A stretch of DNA of 64,000 nt, taken from assembly GCF_000190595.1 (NCBI RefSeq), contig NC_015167.1, forward strand, positions 62,001 to 126,000, read 5' to 3'. The notes under the pieces are model-generated. The model saw only the letters and a list, made by a program, of their open reading frames with translations, was not told the DNA's origin and did not search any database. This DNA is from Cellulophaga lytica DSM 7489. Lineage in GTDB: Bacteria; Bacteroidota; Bacteroidia; Flavobacteriales; Flavobacteriaceae. Position numbers and translations under genes: made by a program. Below, piece by piece: positions 8,099 to 17,700 of this stretch. How positions within the stretch are numbered: position 1 is the first letter of the stretch; each line of letters opens with the position of its first letter.

Positions 8099-8956
8099 AT
8101 GATATTAAGAAAATTTTGGGTAAAACTCATTAAAACATTTAAATTTTTGCCTCAAAAATTTTATGTTAAGCATTACTATGAGTATTATACAGGTAAAAAA
8201 TTAGATTATAACAACCCAATAGAATTTAATCAAAAATTATCATGGTATAAAGTATTTTACAGAAATCCTCTATTACCAAAATTAGTAGACAAATACGCTG
8301 TAAGAGAATTTGTAGAAGAAAAGATAGGCAAACAATACTTAAATGATTGTATAGGAGTTTATAATTCTCCAAAAGAAATTGACTGGGACAAATTACCAGA
8401 AAAATTTGTGATTAAAGGTGTTCACGGATGTAATTTTAATTTGGTTGTAACAGACAAATCTAAAGTGAATAAAACCAAGGCTAACTTAAAAATGTATAAA
8501 TGGTTAAACAAAAACCAATACTATAGAGGAGGGTTGGAATGGGCATATAAAAATGTAAAACCAAGGTTAATTATTGAACAGTTTATGCAAGATGAAATAA
8601 CTAATGATTTAATAGATTATAAGTTTTATTGTTTTGACGGTGAACCAAAATTTTTAATTGCTCAGTCTGATACTTTAGGAAAATATTTTTACAGTTTAAA
8701 TTGGGAAGAAATGCCATTTGGTTGGAAGAAGAAAGACCCAAATAAAATTAATAAGCCCACTAATTTTAATGAACTTATTGATTTGTCCAAAAAACTATCT
8801 GAAGGATTTCCTTTTGTAAGAGTTGATTTTTACTCAGTAAATGGTTCATCTGTGTTTGGAGAAATGACATTTTACCCTACAGATGCTCGAAAAGAATTTT
8901 ATCCAGAAAAATATAATAAAATTGTTGGTGATTACTTTAAGCTTCCACTAATTTAA
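8099..8956 (+). CDS. TupA-like ATP-grasp glycan synthesis protein
   Basis: 285-residue member of the TupA-like ATP-grasp family (PF14305), often labelled glycosyl transferase and found in capsule, LPS or teichuronopeptide clusters. Supporting sequence: FNQKLSWYKVFYRNPLLPKLVDKYAVREFV at the N-terminus (family hallmark, residues about 44-73), LPEKFVIKGVHGCNFN for the ATP-grasp lysine region, PRLIIEQFM, DYKFYCFDGEPKF, and FPFVRVDFY plus GEMTFYP for the metal-binding end. By family analogy it may join an amino acid or acid group to a sugar by an amide-type bond. It is first in a plus-strand run of glycan genes. Confidence 0.85.
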   Translation: MILRKFWVKLIKTFKFLPQKFYVKHYYEYYTGKKLDYNNPIEFNQKLSWYKVFYRNPLLPKLVDKYAVREFVEEKIGKQYLNDCIGVYNSPKEIDWDKLPEKFVIKGVHGCNFNLVVTDKSKVNKTKANLKMYKWLNKNQYYRGGLEWAYKNVKPRLIIEQFMQDEITNDLIDYKFYCFDGEPKFLIAQSDTLGKYFYSLNWEEMPFGWKKKDPNKINKPTNFNELIDLSKKLSEGFPFVRVDFYSVNGSSVFGEMTFYPTDARKEFYPEKYNKIVGDYFKLPLI

Positions 8957-8996
8957 ATTAACATTATTCTAATAATCTTACTTAACCAAAATATAA

Positions 8997-9833
8997 ATGA
9001 AAGTATTTAAAGAGTTACCCCATTCTATATACCATACTTGCAAGTATAGATTAAAATCACAAAAAAAATTAGTACAGCATAAAGATAGCATCCCTGTAAT
9101 AGTCTCTTTAACTTCTATACCAACTAGGTTAAATAATTTAGATTTGGTTATCAAAAGTATTTTAAATCAGACAGTCTTACCAGAAAAAATAATTTTATGG
9201 TTAAATGATTCATTAAAAAATAATTTACCAAAAAAACTTGTTAAGTTAGAGTCTAAAATATTTCAAATTAAATATTCTAAATTAACTTGCTCGCACAGAA
9301 AACTAATACACACTTTAGAAGAAAACCCTTCTTCTATAATTGTAACTTGTGATGATGACCAAATGTATCATAACAATTGGTTAAAATTACTATACCAAGA
9401 ACATTTAAAGCATAAATATTGCATTATTGCTCATAGAGCTACCCAAATAAAAATGAATGAAAATGGCAGCTACTTGCCATTTATTAAGTGGAGAACTCGA
9501 GAAGAAACTAATTTACATAACCCTTACTTACCTATAGGATCTTGGGGAGTATTATACCCTCCTAACTCTATGCCCAATACAATATTTAATAAAAACTTAT
9601 TTTTAAAACTAGCACCTAAAGCAGATGACTTATGGTTTAAAGGAATGTCTTTATTAAACAACACAATAACTAAAGAATCTAGTTTTAAGCCTAAACTACC
9701 TATACCAATTATGGGAAGTCAAAAAGTATCTCTTAAAGAAGAAAATGTTAAAAAGAAAAAAAATGAGACTCAGTGGCAAGCACTATCTGACCATTTTGAC
9801 TTAGTTTCAATTTTAAAAAAACAAAAAAGGTAA
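8997..9833 (+). CDS. putative glycosyltransferase
   Basis: 278-residue cytoplasmic protein with a GT-A look: IPVIVSLTSIPTRLNNLDLVIKSILNQT (about residues 33-60) resembles the nucleotide-sugar domain of GT2-like enzymes, and IIVTCDDDQMY (about 114-124) supplies a DDD metal-binding motif. The family occurs in capsule and LPS clusters. It starts 40 nt after the ATP-grasp gene. Donor sugar and acceptor are unknown. The lysine-rich C-terminus may contact the membrane. Confidence 0.75.
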   Translation: MKVFKELPHSIYHTCKYRLKSQKKLVQHKDSIPVIVSLTSIPTRLNNLDLVIKSILNQTVLPEKIILWLNDSLKNNLPKKLVKLESKIFQIKYSKLTCSHRKLIHTLEENPSSIIVTCDDDQMYHNNWLKLLYQEHLKHKYCIIAHRATQIKMNENGSYLPFIKWRTREETNLHNPYLPIGSWGVLYPPNSMPNTIFNKNLFLKLAPKADDLWFKGMSLLNNTITKESSFKPKLPIPIMGSQKVSLKEENVKKKKNETQWQALSDHFDLVSILKKQKR

Positions 9834-9965
9834 GTTATTTCTGAAAAAAAGCAGAAAAAATTTAACAATCTAAATAAAATAATTTATGTTGCTAACTTAT
9901 TTAAGTTTTATGCATCTATTACTTAAAACAATACATTAATACCCTAAATTATTAAAGAACTTAAA

Positions 9966-10652
9966 ATGAAAATAGTAATACTTGCTGCTGGTATAGGATC
10001 TAGATTGGGAAACCCTTTTCCTAAGCCACTTACTAAACTAAATAATGGCAAAAGTATCATGCAAATGCAGATAGAGAATCTGTCTAAAGTTTTTAATATC
10101 AATGACGTGAGTGTTGTTGTTGGTTTTAAAAAAGATTTAATTATGGAACGGTTTCCTGAATTAAACTATATTTACAATCCTTTTTTTGACTGTACAAACA
10201 CATCAAAAAGTTTATTAAGAGCATTGCTAAAAAATACTAATCAATCTGTACTATGGTTAAATGGTGATGTTGTTTTTGATGAAACTCTTTTAAATACTTT
10301 ATTACCTATAATAAAAACCGACAATTCTTTTGTTGCTGTTAATACTAATAGTGTTGCAGACGAAGAAATAAAATATACATTAAAAGATAATTTTATCTTT
10401 GAGCTTTCTAAGTCTGTAAAAAATGGTCTTGGTGAAGCTGTAGGCATAAATTATATAGCAAAAAAAGATATCCAATCATTCATTAAGAGACTGGAAGAAT
10501 GTGATGATAATGATTACTTTGAAAAAGGGCTTGAATTAGCAATTGAAAAAGACAATATAGCATTATCTGCTGTTGATATTTCTAAGCATAACTGTATGGA
10601 GGTAGATTTTAAAGAAGATTTAGTGAATGCCAACAATTTATTTTATAAATGA
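9966..10652 (+). CDS. LicC-like nucleotidyltransferase
   Basis: 228-residue NTP transferase with the pyrophosphorylase signature LAAGIGSRLGNPFPKPLTKL at residues 6-25, then VVVGFKKD and WLNGDVVFD (metal-binding Asp, about residue 100). The NPFFDCTNTSKSLLRAL segment is like LicC-type cytidylyltransferases that activate phosphocholine or a polyol phosphate. The next gene encodes a CDP-glycerol-type phosphotransferase domain, so making a CDP-activated polyol or choline-like donor is a reasonable inference, though a sugar nucleotide is possible. It overlaps the next gene by 4 nt (ATGA). Confidence 0.82.
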   Translation: MKIVILAAGIGSRLGNPFPKPLTKLNNGKSIMQMQIENLSKVFNINDVSVVVGFKKDLIMERFPELNYIYNPFFDCTNTSKSLLRALLKNTNQSVLWLNGDVVFDETLLNTLLPIIKTDNSFVAVNTNSVADEEIKYTLKDNFIFELSKSVKNGLGEAVGINYIAKKDIQSFIKRLEECDDNDYFEKGLELAIEKDNIALSAVDISKHNCMEVDFKEDLVNANNLFYK

Positions 10653-12475
10653 AAGTAATTTTATTTTGTCAAAATGCATATGCCTTTGGAATCCTAAATC
10701 CAATTAAGAATTTATTGATTGAAAAAGGAGATGATTTTTTATGGTACATTGACTCTAAACTTACCCAAAAATTCCCTTATAAAACAGATAATTACACCAC
10801 TAGAATAGTAGACTTACAACTTTACAAAAGCGATATTATATTTTCACCAGGAAATGAAGTTCCTTATTATATACAAGGAGTTAAAGTACAAATATTTCAT
10901 GGCTTGGCAGGAGAAAAAAAAGGTCATTTTAAAATAAGACATTATTTTGATTTGTACTTAACCCAAGGACCGTATTTTACAAAAAAATTTTTAGAGTTTA
11001 AGCGTAAATATAAAAACTTTGAAGTTGTAGAAACTGGGTGGCCTAAATTAGATATCTACTATTCTGAAAAAAATAAATATGATACAGAAAAAAGTGAATT
11101 GTTAAAAAGTTATAACGCTAAAAAAATAATTCTTTATGCGCCTACTTTTTCACCTAGTCTTACTTCTGCTCCTTTTTTGGTAAATGAAATTAAATCTGCA
11201 GCTAAAAATACTAATTATTTAATACTTATTAAATTTCATGATTTAATGAGTAAAGACTTAATAAACACATACAAGGTTATTTCAAAAGAAAATGCGAACG
11301 TTATTTTTATAGAAGACAATAATATTATAAAATATTTACTGTTATCAGACTTAATGGTGAGTGATACTTCTTCTGTTATTTATGAGTTTTTATTACTAAA
11401 TAAACCTGTTATAACCTATAAAAACATAAATAAAACTATATACTGGGATAATTCTACAAATTATAATAATCTACAAGAAAAAATAATCACTAATCTTGAA
11501 AACGACCCATTTTCTAGTCAAAGAAAATATATTCAAGATGAATACCACCCATACTCAGATGGTAAATCTGCAGAGCGTATGTTAAATGCTGCTAAAAAAT
11601 TTGTTCATAACAACGGTGTGCCTGCCAAGCGTAAACTTCCTATAGACAGAGCTCTTAAAATTAATTCTATTTTTGGAAAACCAATAAAAAATACCTTTAA
11701 TGGTCGCAAGTCTGAAAAATTAAGTGCCTTATTAATCACATACAACGAAATTAGAAATATAGACGCTGTTATTGAGAATTTAAAATTTGCTGATGAAATT
11801 ATAATTGTAGACTCGTATAGTACAGACGGAACAGCTGAAGCTATAAAAAAACACCCAAAAGTTTCTTTAATTCAAAGAGCATTTAAAAACTATTCTGACC
11901 AAAAAGCCTATGCTCTTAGTCTAGCTCAAAATAAATGGGTTTTATTTATTGATGCTGATGAAAGGATCCCTGATGATTTACAGCAAGAAATTTTAAAAAC
12001 TATAAACAATAAAAACATAAATATTTCTGCCTTTTTTGTTTACAGAACATTTATGTTTAATAATAAAATATTACGCTTTTGCGGTTGGCAAAACGATAAA
12101 AACTACAGGCTATTTAACAAAGAAAAGGTTGCTTTTTCTACAAAAAGAATTGTTCATGAAACCTTAGAGGTTAGCGGTAAGTCATCTATCCTTAAAAATA
12201 AATTAATTCACTATGCTTATTTTGACTACAACATATATAAACAAAAAAGAATTAAATATGAGCAATTAAAAGCTCAAGAAGATTTTGATAAAAATAAAAA
12301 AGCCACTCCGTATCATCTCTACATAAAGCCGATAGGTAAGTTTTTAGAGCATTATATTATTAAATTAGGTATTTTAGATGGTAACAAAGGAATTATAATA
12401 AGTTATCTCTATGCTAACGCAACAAAAGAGAGATATAAAAAACTACAACAATTGCATAATGGCGAGCAAAAATAA
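10649..12475 (+). CDS. fusion: CDP-glycerol glycerophosphotransferase-like domain + GT2 glycosyltransferase
   Basis: 608-residue two-domain enzyme. Residues 1-330 resemble the TagB/TagF CDP-glycerol glycerophosphotransferase domain (GT-B): FHGLAGEKKGHF, VVETGWPKLD, ILYAPTFSPS and MVSDTSSVIYEFL are the diagnostic segments. Residues about 353-608 form a WaaE/KdtX-like GT2 domain (ALLITYNEIRNID, IIIVDSYSTDGT, WVLFIDADERIP). The protein probably adds a polyol phosphate and a sugar to an outer-surface glycan, a teichoic-acid-like modification in a Gram-negative. It is translationally coupled to the nucleotidyltransferase by an ATGA overlap. Its 3' end overlaps the Sua5-family start by 17 nt. Confidence 0.85.
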   Translation: MKVILFCQNAYAFGILNPIKNLLIEKGDDFLWYIDSKLTQKFPYKTDNYTTRIVDLQLYKSDIIFSPGNEVPYYIQGVKVQIFHGLAGEKKGHFKIRHYFDLYLTQGPYFTKKFLEFKRKYKNFEVVETGWPKLDIYYSEKNKYDTEKSELLKSYNAKKIILYAPTFSPSLTSAPFLVNEIKSAAKNTNYLILIKFHDLMSKDLINTYKVISKENANVIFIEDNNIIKYLLLSDLMVSDTSSVIYEFLLLNKPVITYKNINKTIYWDNSTNYNNLQEKIITNLENDPFSSQRKYIQDEYHPYSDGKSAERMLNAAKKFVHNNGVPAKRKLPIDRALKINSIFGKPIKNTFNGRKSEKLSALLITYNEIRNIDAVIENLKFADEIIIVDSYSTDGTAEAIKKHPKVSLIQRAFKNYSDQKAYALSLAQNKWVLFIDADERIPDDLQQEILKTINNKNINISAFFVYRTFMFNNKILRFCGWQNDKNYRLFNKEKVAFSTKRIVHETLEVSGKSSILKNKLIHYAYFDYNIYKQKRIKYEQLKAQEDFDKNKKATPYHLYIKPIGKFLEHYIIKLGILDGNKGIIISYLYANATKERYKKLQQLHNGEQK

Positions 12476-13049
12476 ACCCGATCAAAATTTTATTGATGAA
12501 ATAAATAAATGCATTACTGTATTAGAAAATGGTGGTGTTATTTTATACCCAACAGACACTGTGTGGGGTATTGGTTGTGACGCAACTAATGAAGATGCCG
12601 TAAACAAAATATATCAGCTTAAAAAAAGAGCCAATACTAAAACAATGATTTGCTTAGTTGCAAATGATTTTATGTTAGAAAAGCACGTAGAAAAAGTTCC
12701 TGAAGTTGCTTTTGATATCATAGATATTGCAGACAAACCAACAACAATTGTTTATGACAATCCAAAAAATATTGCCAAAAATTTAATAGCAGAAGATAAA
12801 AGCTTGGCTATTAGAGTTGCAACAGATAAATTTTGTCAATACTTAATAAGCAAGTTTAAAAAACCTATAGTTTCTACTTCTGCAAACCTTTCTGGAGACC
12901 CCACTGCTAAAAGTTTTAAAGAAATAAGTTCTGATATTTTAAAAGGTGTAGACTATGCCGTAAATTTGCAGCGTAACATACAAAAAGTCACCCCTTCATC
13001 AATCATTAAATTAAGTAATGATGGTACAGTAAAGGTGATTCGGAAATAG
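12459..13049 (+). CDS. L-threonylcarbamoyladenylate synthase (Sua5/YciO/YrdC family)
   Basis: Forms threonylcarbamoyl-AMP from threonine, bicarbonate and ATP for the t6A37 tRNA modification, assuming it is the functional TsaC/Sua5 member and not the YciO paralogue. Motifs: [18 protein letters not shown], the KKRANTKTM loop, [10 protein letters not shown] and [14 protein letters not shown]. The ATG at 12459 (MASKNK) is chosen over an in-frame ATG at 12411, which would sit deep inside the previous gene. The result is 196 residues, a normal length for the single-domain form. It is followed after 2 nt by the CCA-adding enzyme gene, a second tRNA-maturation function. Confidence 0.9.
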   Translation: MASKNKPDQNFIDEINKCITVLENGGVILYPTDTVWGIGCDATNEDAVNKIYQLKKRANTKTMICLVANDFMLEKHVEKVPEVAFDIIDIADKPTTIVYDNPKNIAKNLIAEDKSLAIRVATDKFCQYLISKFKKPIVSTSANLSGDPTAKSFKEISSDILKGVDYAVNLQRNIQKVTPSSIIKLSNDGTVKVIRK

Positions 13050-13051
13050 GA

Positions 13052-14467
13052 ATGACGCAAGATAACTACAAAGACGCAATTAAAGACCCAATTTTTTTAG
13101 TAATAGCAGAAGCAGCTGCAGAACTTAATGTAGCCTCCTACGTTATTGGGGGCTTTGTTCGCGATTTTCTATTAAAAAGAGGAACACCTAAAGATATAGA
13201 TGTTGTTGCTGTTGGCAGTGGTATAGAGTTAGCTCAAAAAGTAGCCTCTAAATTACCTACCAATCCAAAGGTATCTGTATTTAAAAACTTTGGTACTGCT
13301 ATGCTAAAGTATAACGACTTAGAACTAGAGTTTGTTGGTGCACGTAAAGAAAGTTACCATGAAGATAGTAGAAAACCTATAGTTGAAAATGGTTCTCTAG
13401 AAGATGATCAAAATAGAAGAGATTTTACCATTAATGCAATGGCTATTTCTTTAAACAAAAACACATATGGGCAGTTATTAGATCCTTTTAATGGAATAAA
13501 TGATCTTGCCAATAAAATTATTAAAACTCCTTTAGAACCAGGCGTAACCTATTCTGATGACCCTTTGCGTATGATGAGAGCAATACGTTTTGCTACTCAA
13601 CTACAATTTAATATAGAGGAAAAATCGTTTTTATCTATTACGGAAAATAAAGACAGAATAAATATTATATCTAAAGAGCGTATTGTTGATGAGTTAAATA
13701 AAATTATGAACAGTTCAAAACCTTCTATAGGCTTTGCTCTTCTCCATAAATCAAAATTATTACCATTTATTTTACCAGAGTTAAGTGCTCTACAAGGTAT
13801 TGAAGAAATTGAAGGTCATAAACATAAAGACAATTTTTGGCACACTTTAGAGGTAGTAGATAATATCTCTGAAAATACAGATAATTTATGGTTGCGTTGG
13901 GCTGCATTACTACATGACATTGGTAAAGCACCAACAAAAAAGTTTCATAAAAAAAAGGGCTGGACATTTAGAGGTCACGAATTTATTGGTTCTAAAATGG
14001 TATACAAATTGTTTAAACGATTACGTATGCCGTTAAATGATAAAATGAAATATGTACAAAAAATGGTACTAATGAGTTCTAGACCTATTGTACTTTCTGA
14101 AGATTTTGTAACCGATTCTGCTGTGAGACGTTTAATTTTTGATGCTGGTGAAAACATAGAAGACCTAATGATTTTATGTGAAGCAGATATCACTACAAAA
14201 AACACAAAAAAACAACGTAAATACCGCAACAATTTTAAACTAGTTAGACAAAAAATTGTTGAAGTAGAAGAAAGAGATCAAATTCGTAATTTTCAGCCTC
14301 CAGTTACTGGAGAAGAAATTATGAAAACCTTTAATTTAAAACCATCTAAAGAAATTGGAATTTTAAAAGAAGCTATCAAAGAAGCTATTTTAGATGGTAC
14401 AATTCCTAATGACTATAATGAAGCATATAATTTTATGCTTAAAAAAGGTAAAGAACTAGGTTTATAA
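13052..14467 (+). CDS. cca: CCA tRNA nucleotidyltransferase / poly(A) polymerase family with HD domain
   Basis: 471-residue class II nucleotidyltransferase that adds or repairs the 3' CCA of tRNA. The head domain shows [12 protein letters not shown] and the catalytic DIDVVAVG (about residues 46-53). [13 protein letters not shown] and [17 protein letters not shown] follow, then the RNA-binding neck. The HD phosphohydrolase domain has [10 protein letters not shown] and [12 protein letters not shown] (about 285-296). In genomes with one such gene it supplies CCA addition; polyadenylation cannot be excluded by sequence. The start is 2 nt past the Sua5-family stop. Confidence 0.93.
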   Translation: MTQDNYKDAIKDPIFLVIAEAAAELNVASYVIGGFVRDFLLKRGTPKDIDVVAVGSGIELAQKVASKLPTNPKVSVFKNFGTAMLKYNDLELEFVGARKESYHEDSRKPIVENGSLEDDQNRRDFTINAMAISLNKNTYGQLLDPFNGINDLANKIIKTPLEPGVTYSDDPLRMMRAIRFATQLQFNIEEKSFLSITENKDRINIISKERIVDELNKIMNSSKPSIGFALLHKSKLLPFILPELSALQGIEEIEGHKHKDNFWHTLEVVDNISENTDNLWLRWAALLHDIGKAPTKKFHKKKGWTFRGHEFIGSKMVYKLFKRLRMPLNDKMKYVQKMVLMSSRPIVLSEDFVTDSAVRRLIFDAGENIEDLMILCEADITTKNTKKQRKYRNNFKLVRQKIVEVEERDQIRNFQPPVTGEEIMKTFNLKPSKEIGILKEAIKEAILDGTIPNDYNEAYNFMLKKGKELGL

Positions 14468-14758
14468 CTACCAATATTTTTCTCTTCATCAATTTTTACA
14501 ATACCTACAAAAGTTCATAAAAACATAAACATACATTTTTTTATGTTTTCCTTCACATACACTTTTCTACCATTCATCTACACTTTCTTCGTGTTAGACA
14601 ACATATAATTATTTAACCATTTATTCATAGGTATATTTGAATAAAACAGGTTAAAAGAAGTGTTTTCTCATTTATAAAAACATTACACTTAGTTTTTTTC
14701 CTATCAATAAAAAACGAAGCACTTTTTAAAATTAAACGTAACCATTAACCCCCTTTAA
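14468..14758. promoter_or_regulatory. 291-bp leader region of the giant adhesin gene
   Basis: A TATATTTG -7 box lies at 14632-14639, which would give an untranslated leader of about 110 nt before the ATG at 14759. No strong -33 element. No hairpin terminator was found downstream of the cca stop, so some readthrough from upstream is possible. Confidence 0.4.
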
Positions 14759-17700
14759 ATGAAAAATTTCCATTCAATGATTTTTTCAAAGTTTAATGTC
14801 AAAAAAAAAATCATATTAAACTTTTTCTGTCTATTATTCATTACAACAAGTTTTGCTCAGTTAAGTGATTTGCACTATCTACCTCCTCTAACTCAAACAG
14901 GTAATCATATGAGCAATCAAGCAATATATCTATCTACACCAGAAACAACTGCTTTTGATGTAAATATATATATTGGCACATCTGTAACACCTGTAAGTAC
15001 AGTATCTGTATCCAATGCACTGCCATATACTTATACATTAGCTAATAATGATAATGGTATAACAATGTTACCAGATGCTGATGTAGGAGTCATACTCTCT
15101 ACTGCTGGACTTCGATTTGAATCTGCTTCTGGAGAAAAATTTTATGTAAACTACAGAGGTAGAAATGGTGCACAAGGTGCTTCTTTAACTTCTAAGGGTA
15201 GAGCTGCTCTAGGTACACATTTTAAATGGGGTGGTATTCCTTTTTTACACGACAGAAATATATACAATGCAACATTAGGCATAATGGCTACAGAAGATAA
15301 TACAACTGTAGTCGTATCAGATTATGACCCCAATTGTGTTTTTAGACAAGGAACTAATGCGGTTGGCTTAACTGATGATATTATAACTATTACATTAGAT
15401 AAAGGAGAAACATACGTATTAGAGTCTGTTGGTAATAATGGAGATGCAAATAGATATGGATGGGTAGGAGCTGACATAACAGCTGATAAAGATATAGCTA
15501 TTAGTAACGGAAATATTTTAGTTGGAGTTGTTGCTGGCTCAGACCTTCAGGATGCTGGTATAGACCAGCCAGTACCTATTGATATAATAGGCAGAGAATA
15601 TGTTTTTATTAGAGGTAATGGTAGTAACGCATTAGAATTTCCTGTTATAATAGGTACTGCTAATGGAACTGATATTTTCATTAATGGTTCTTCAACTCCT
15701 ATTGCAACTATAAACAATGGCGAATATTTTATTATCCCTGGAGCAAATTATACTGGTAGTTCTCCTGGTAGTAATATGACAGTAACAACATCTAAAAATG
15801 TATATGCTTACCAGTGTTTAGCTGGTAATTCTTCTGCAGCAACAACAGGAATGAATTTTATTGCTCCTGTAAACTGTTTACTTCCAGATAATTTAAATAA
15901 TATAGGAAATATTGAAGATTTAGTTGGAATTAATTTATCTAATGCAGGTTTAACTATACTAGCTTCAAATAGTACACCAGACGCTAACATTATTGTAACA
16001 GATGGTAGCGGCACTGTAACTTTACCTGCAGCCCAAATGGCAAATGGTTTAGCTTGGAAAAGTTTTTATATACCTAACCTAACTGGTAATGTATCTGTAC
16101 AGTCCTCTGGTTCAATAGCTGTTGGTGTTATTGGATTAAGTGGTTCATTAGGTATTGGAGGTTATTTCTCAGGATTCGATACCGTACCAGTTGTAGACTA
16201 TACAATTACAGGTTCTGGTTGTTTAGGAAGTACAATTTCACTTACCGAAACTTTTGATTCTTATCAATGGTATAGAGATGGCGTTGCTATACCTGGTGCC
16301 GTAACAAGTAACTATACACCAACACAAATAGGAGAGCATTATGTAAATGTTTCTAAAAGTGGATGTGATTATAATTCAAATGTAATTCAAGTGTTTTATT
16401 GTCAGCCAGATATACTTGTTGAAAAAACTGCTGATAAGAGCACAATTTCTGAAGGAGAAAATATAACTTTTACTATTACAGTTGAAAGCCTTGGAGTTGA
16501 TGATGTAACAAATTTAGTAATTGAAGATATATTACCTACGGGCCTAACCCTTTTTAGTGTATCTCCTAGTAAAGGCACTTGGTCTTCTCCTAATTGGACT
16601 ATAGGTACTATGGTTAAAGGAGAAAAACAAAATTTAACTATAATTGCAACTGCAGATGATGTTGTTGCTCCTACGACAAGTATAGATGTAACAAATACAG
16701 TAGATAATACCCAAGACCAAATTGACTCTAACGCTTCTACTGATGATATGAGTGAAACTATTACAATTGAAAATTTAGATGATGATGGTGATGGTGATCC
16801 TGACACTACAGATTCTAACCCTTTAGACCCTTGTATATTTAGCGTTAATCAAGTAAGTGCAAATACAGACAGTAATTGGGATAATGCTGATTGTGATGGT
16901 GATGGAATAGATAATGGAACAGAAATTACTAATGGAACAGATCCATATAATAATGATACAACTCCTCCTACTGCGCCTACGGTTGATAGTCTAGTTACTA
17001 ATGATACTACACCTGTTCTTACAGGTACGGCTGAACCTAACTCTACTATTACTGTTGTTGTGGGTGGTGCTACATATACTACTACTGCTAACGCTTCTGG
17101 TGACTGGACTATTGATACTCAAACAGCTACTCCAGATAGCGGAACTTTTAGCCCTAATGTTAATGGTACTAATGAAGTACAGGTTACTAGTACTGATGCG
17201 GCTGGGAATAGCACTAATGATGCTACTACTTTAGAATTAACTATTGATACCACAGACCCTACAACTCCTACGGTTGATAGTCAAGTTACTAATGATACTA
17301 CGCCTGTTCTTACAGGTACGGCTGAACCTAACTCTACTATTACTGTTGTTGTGGGTGGTGCTACATATACCACTACTGCTAACGCTTCTGGTGACTGGAC
17401 TATTGATACTCAAACAGCTACTCCAGATAGTGGAACTTTTAGCCCTAATGTTAATGGCACTAATGAAGTACAGGTTACTAGTACTGATGCGGCTGGGAAT
17501 AGCACTAATGATGCTACTACTTTAGAATTAACTATTGATACTACAGACCCTACAACTCCTACGGTTGATAGTCAAGTTACTAATGATACTACACCTGTTC
17601 TTACAGGTACGGCTGAACCTAACTCTACTATTACTGTTGTTGTGGGTGGTGCTACATATACTACTACTGCTAACGCTTCTGGTGACTGGACTATTGATAC

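Noticed and set aside
12411-12458. Longer start for the Sua5-type gene at ATG 12411
   Set aside because: It would overlap the glycosyltransferase by 65 nt and add 16 residues not typical of the family; ATG 12459 gives the normal N-terminus.
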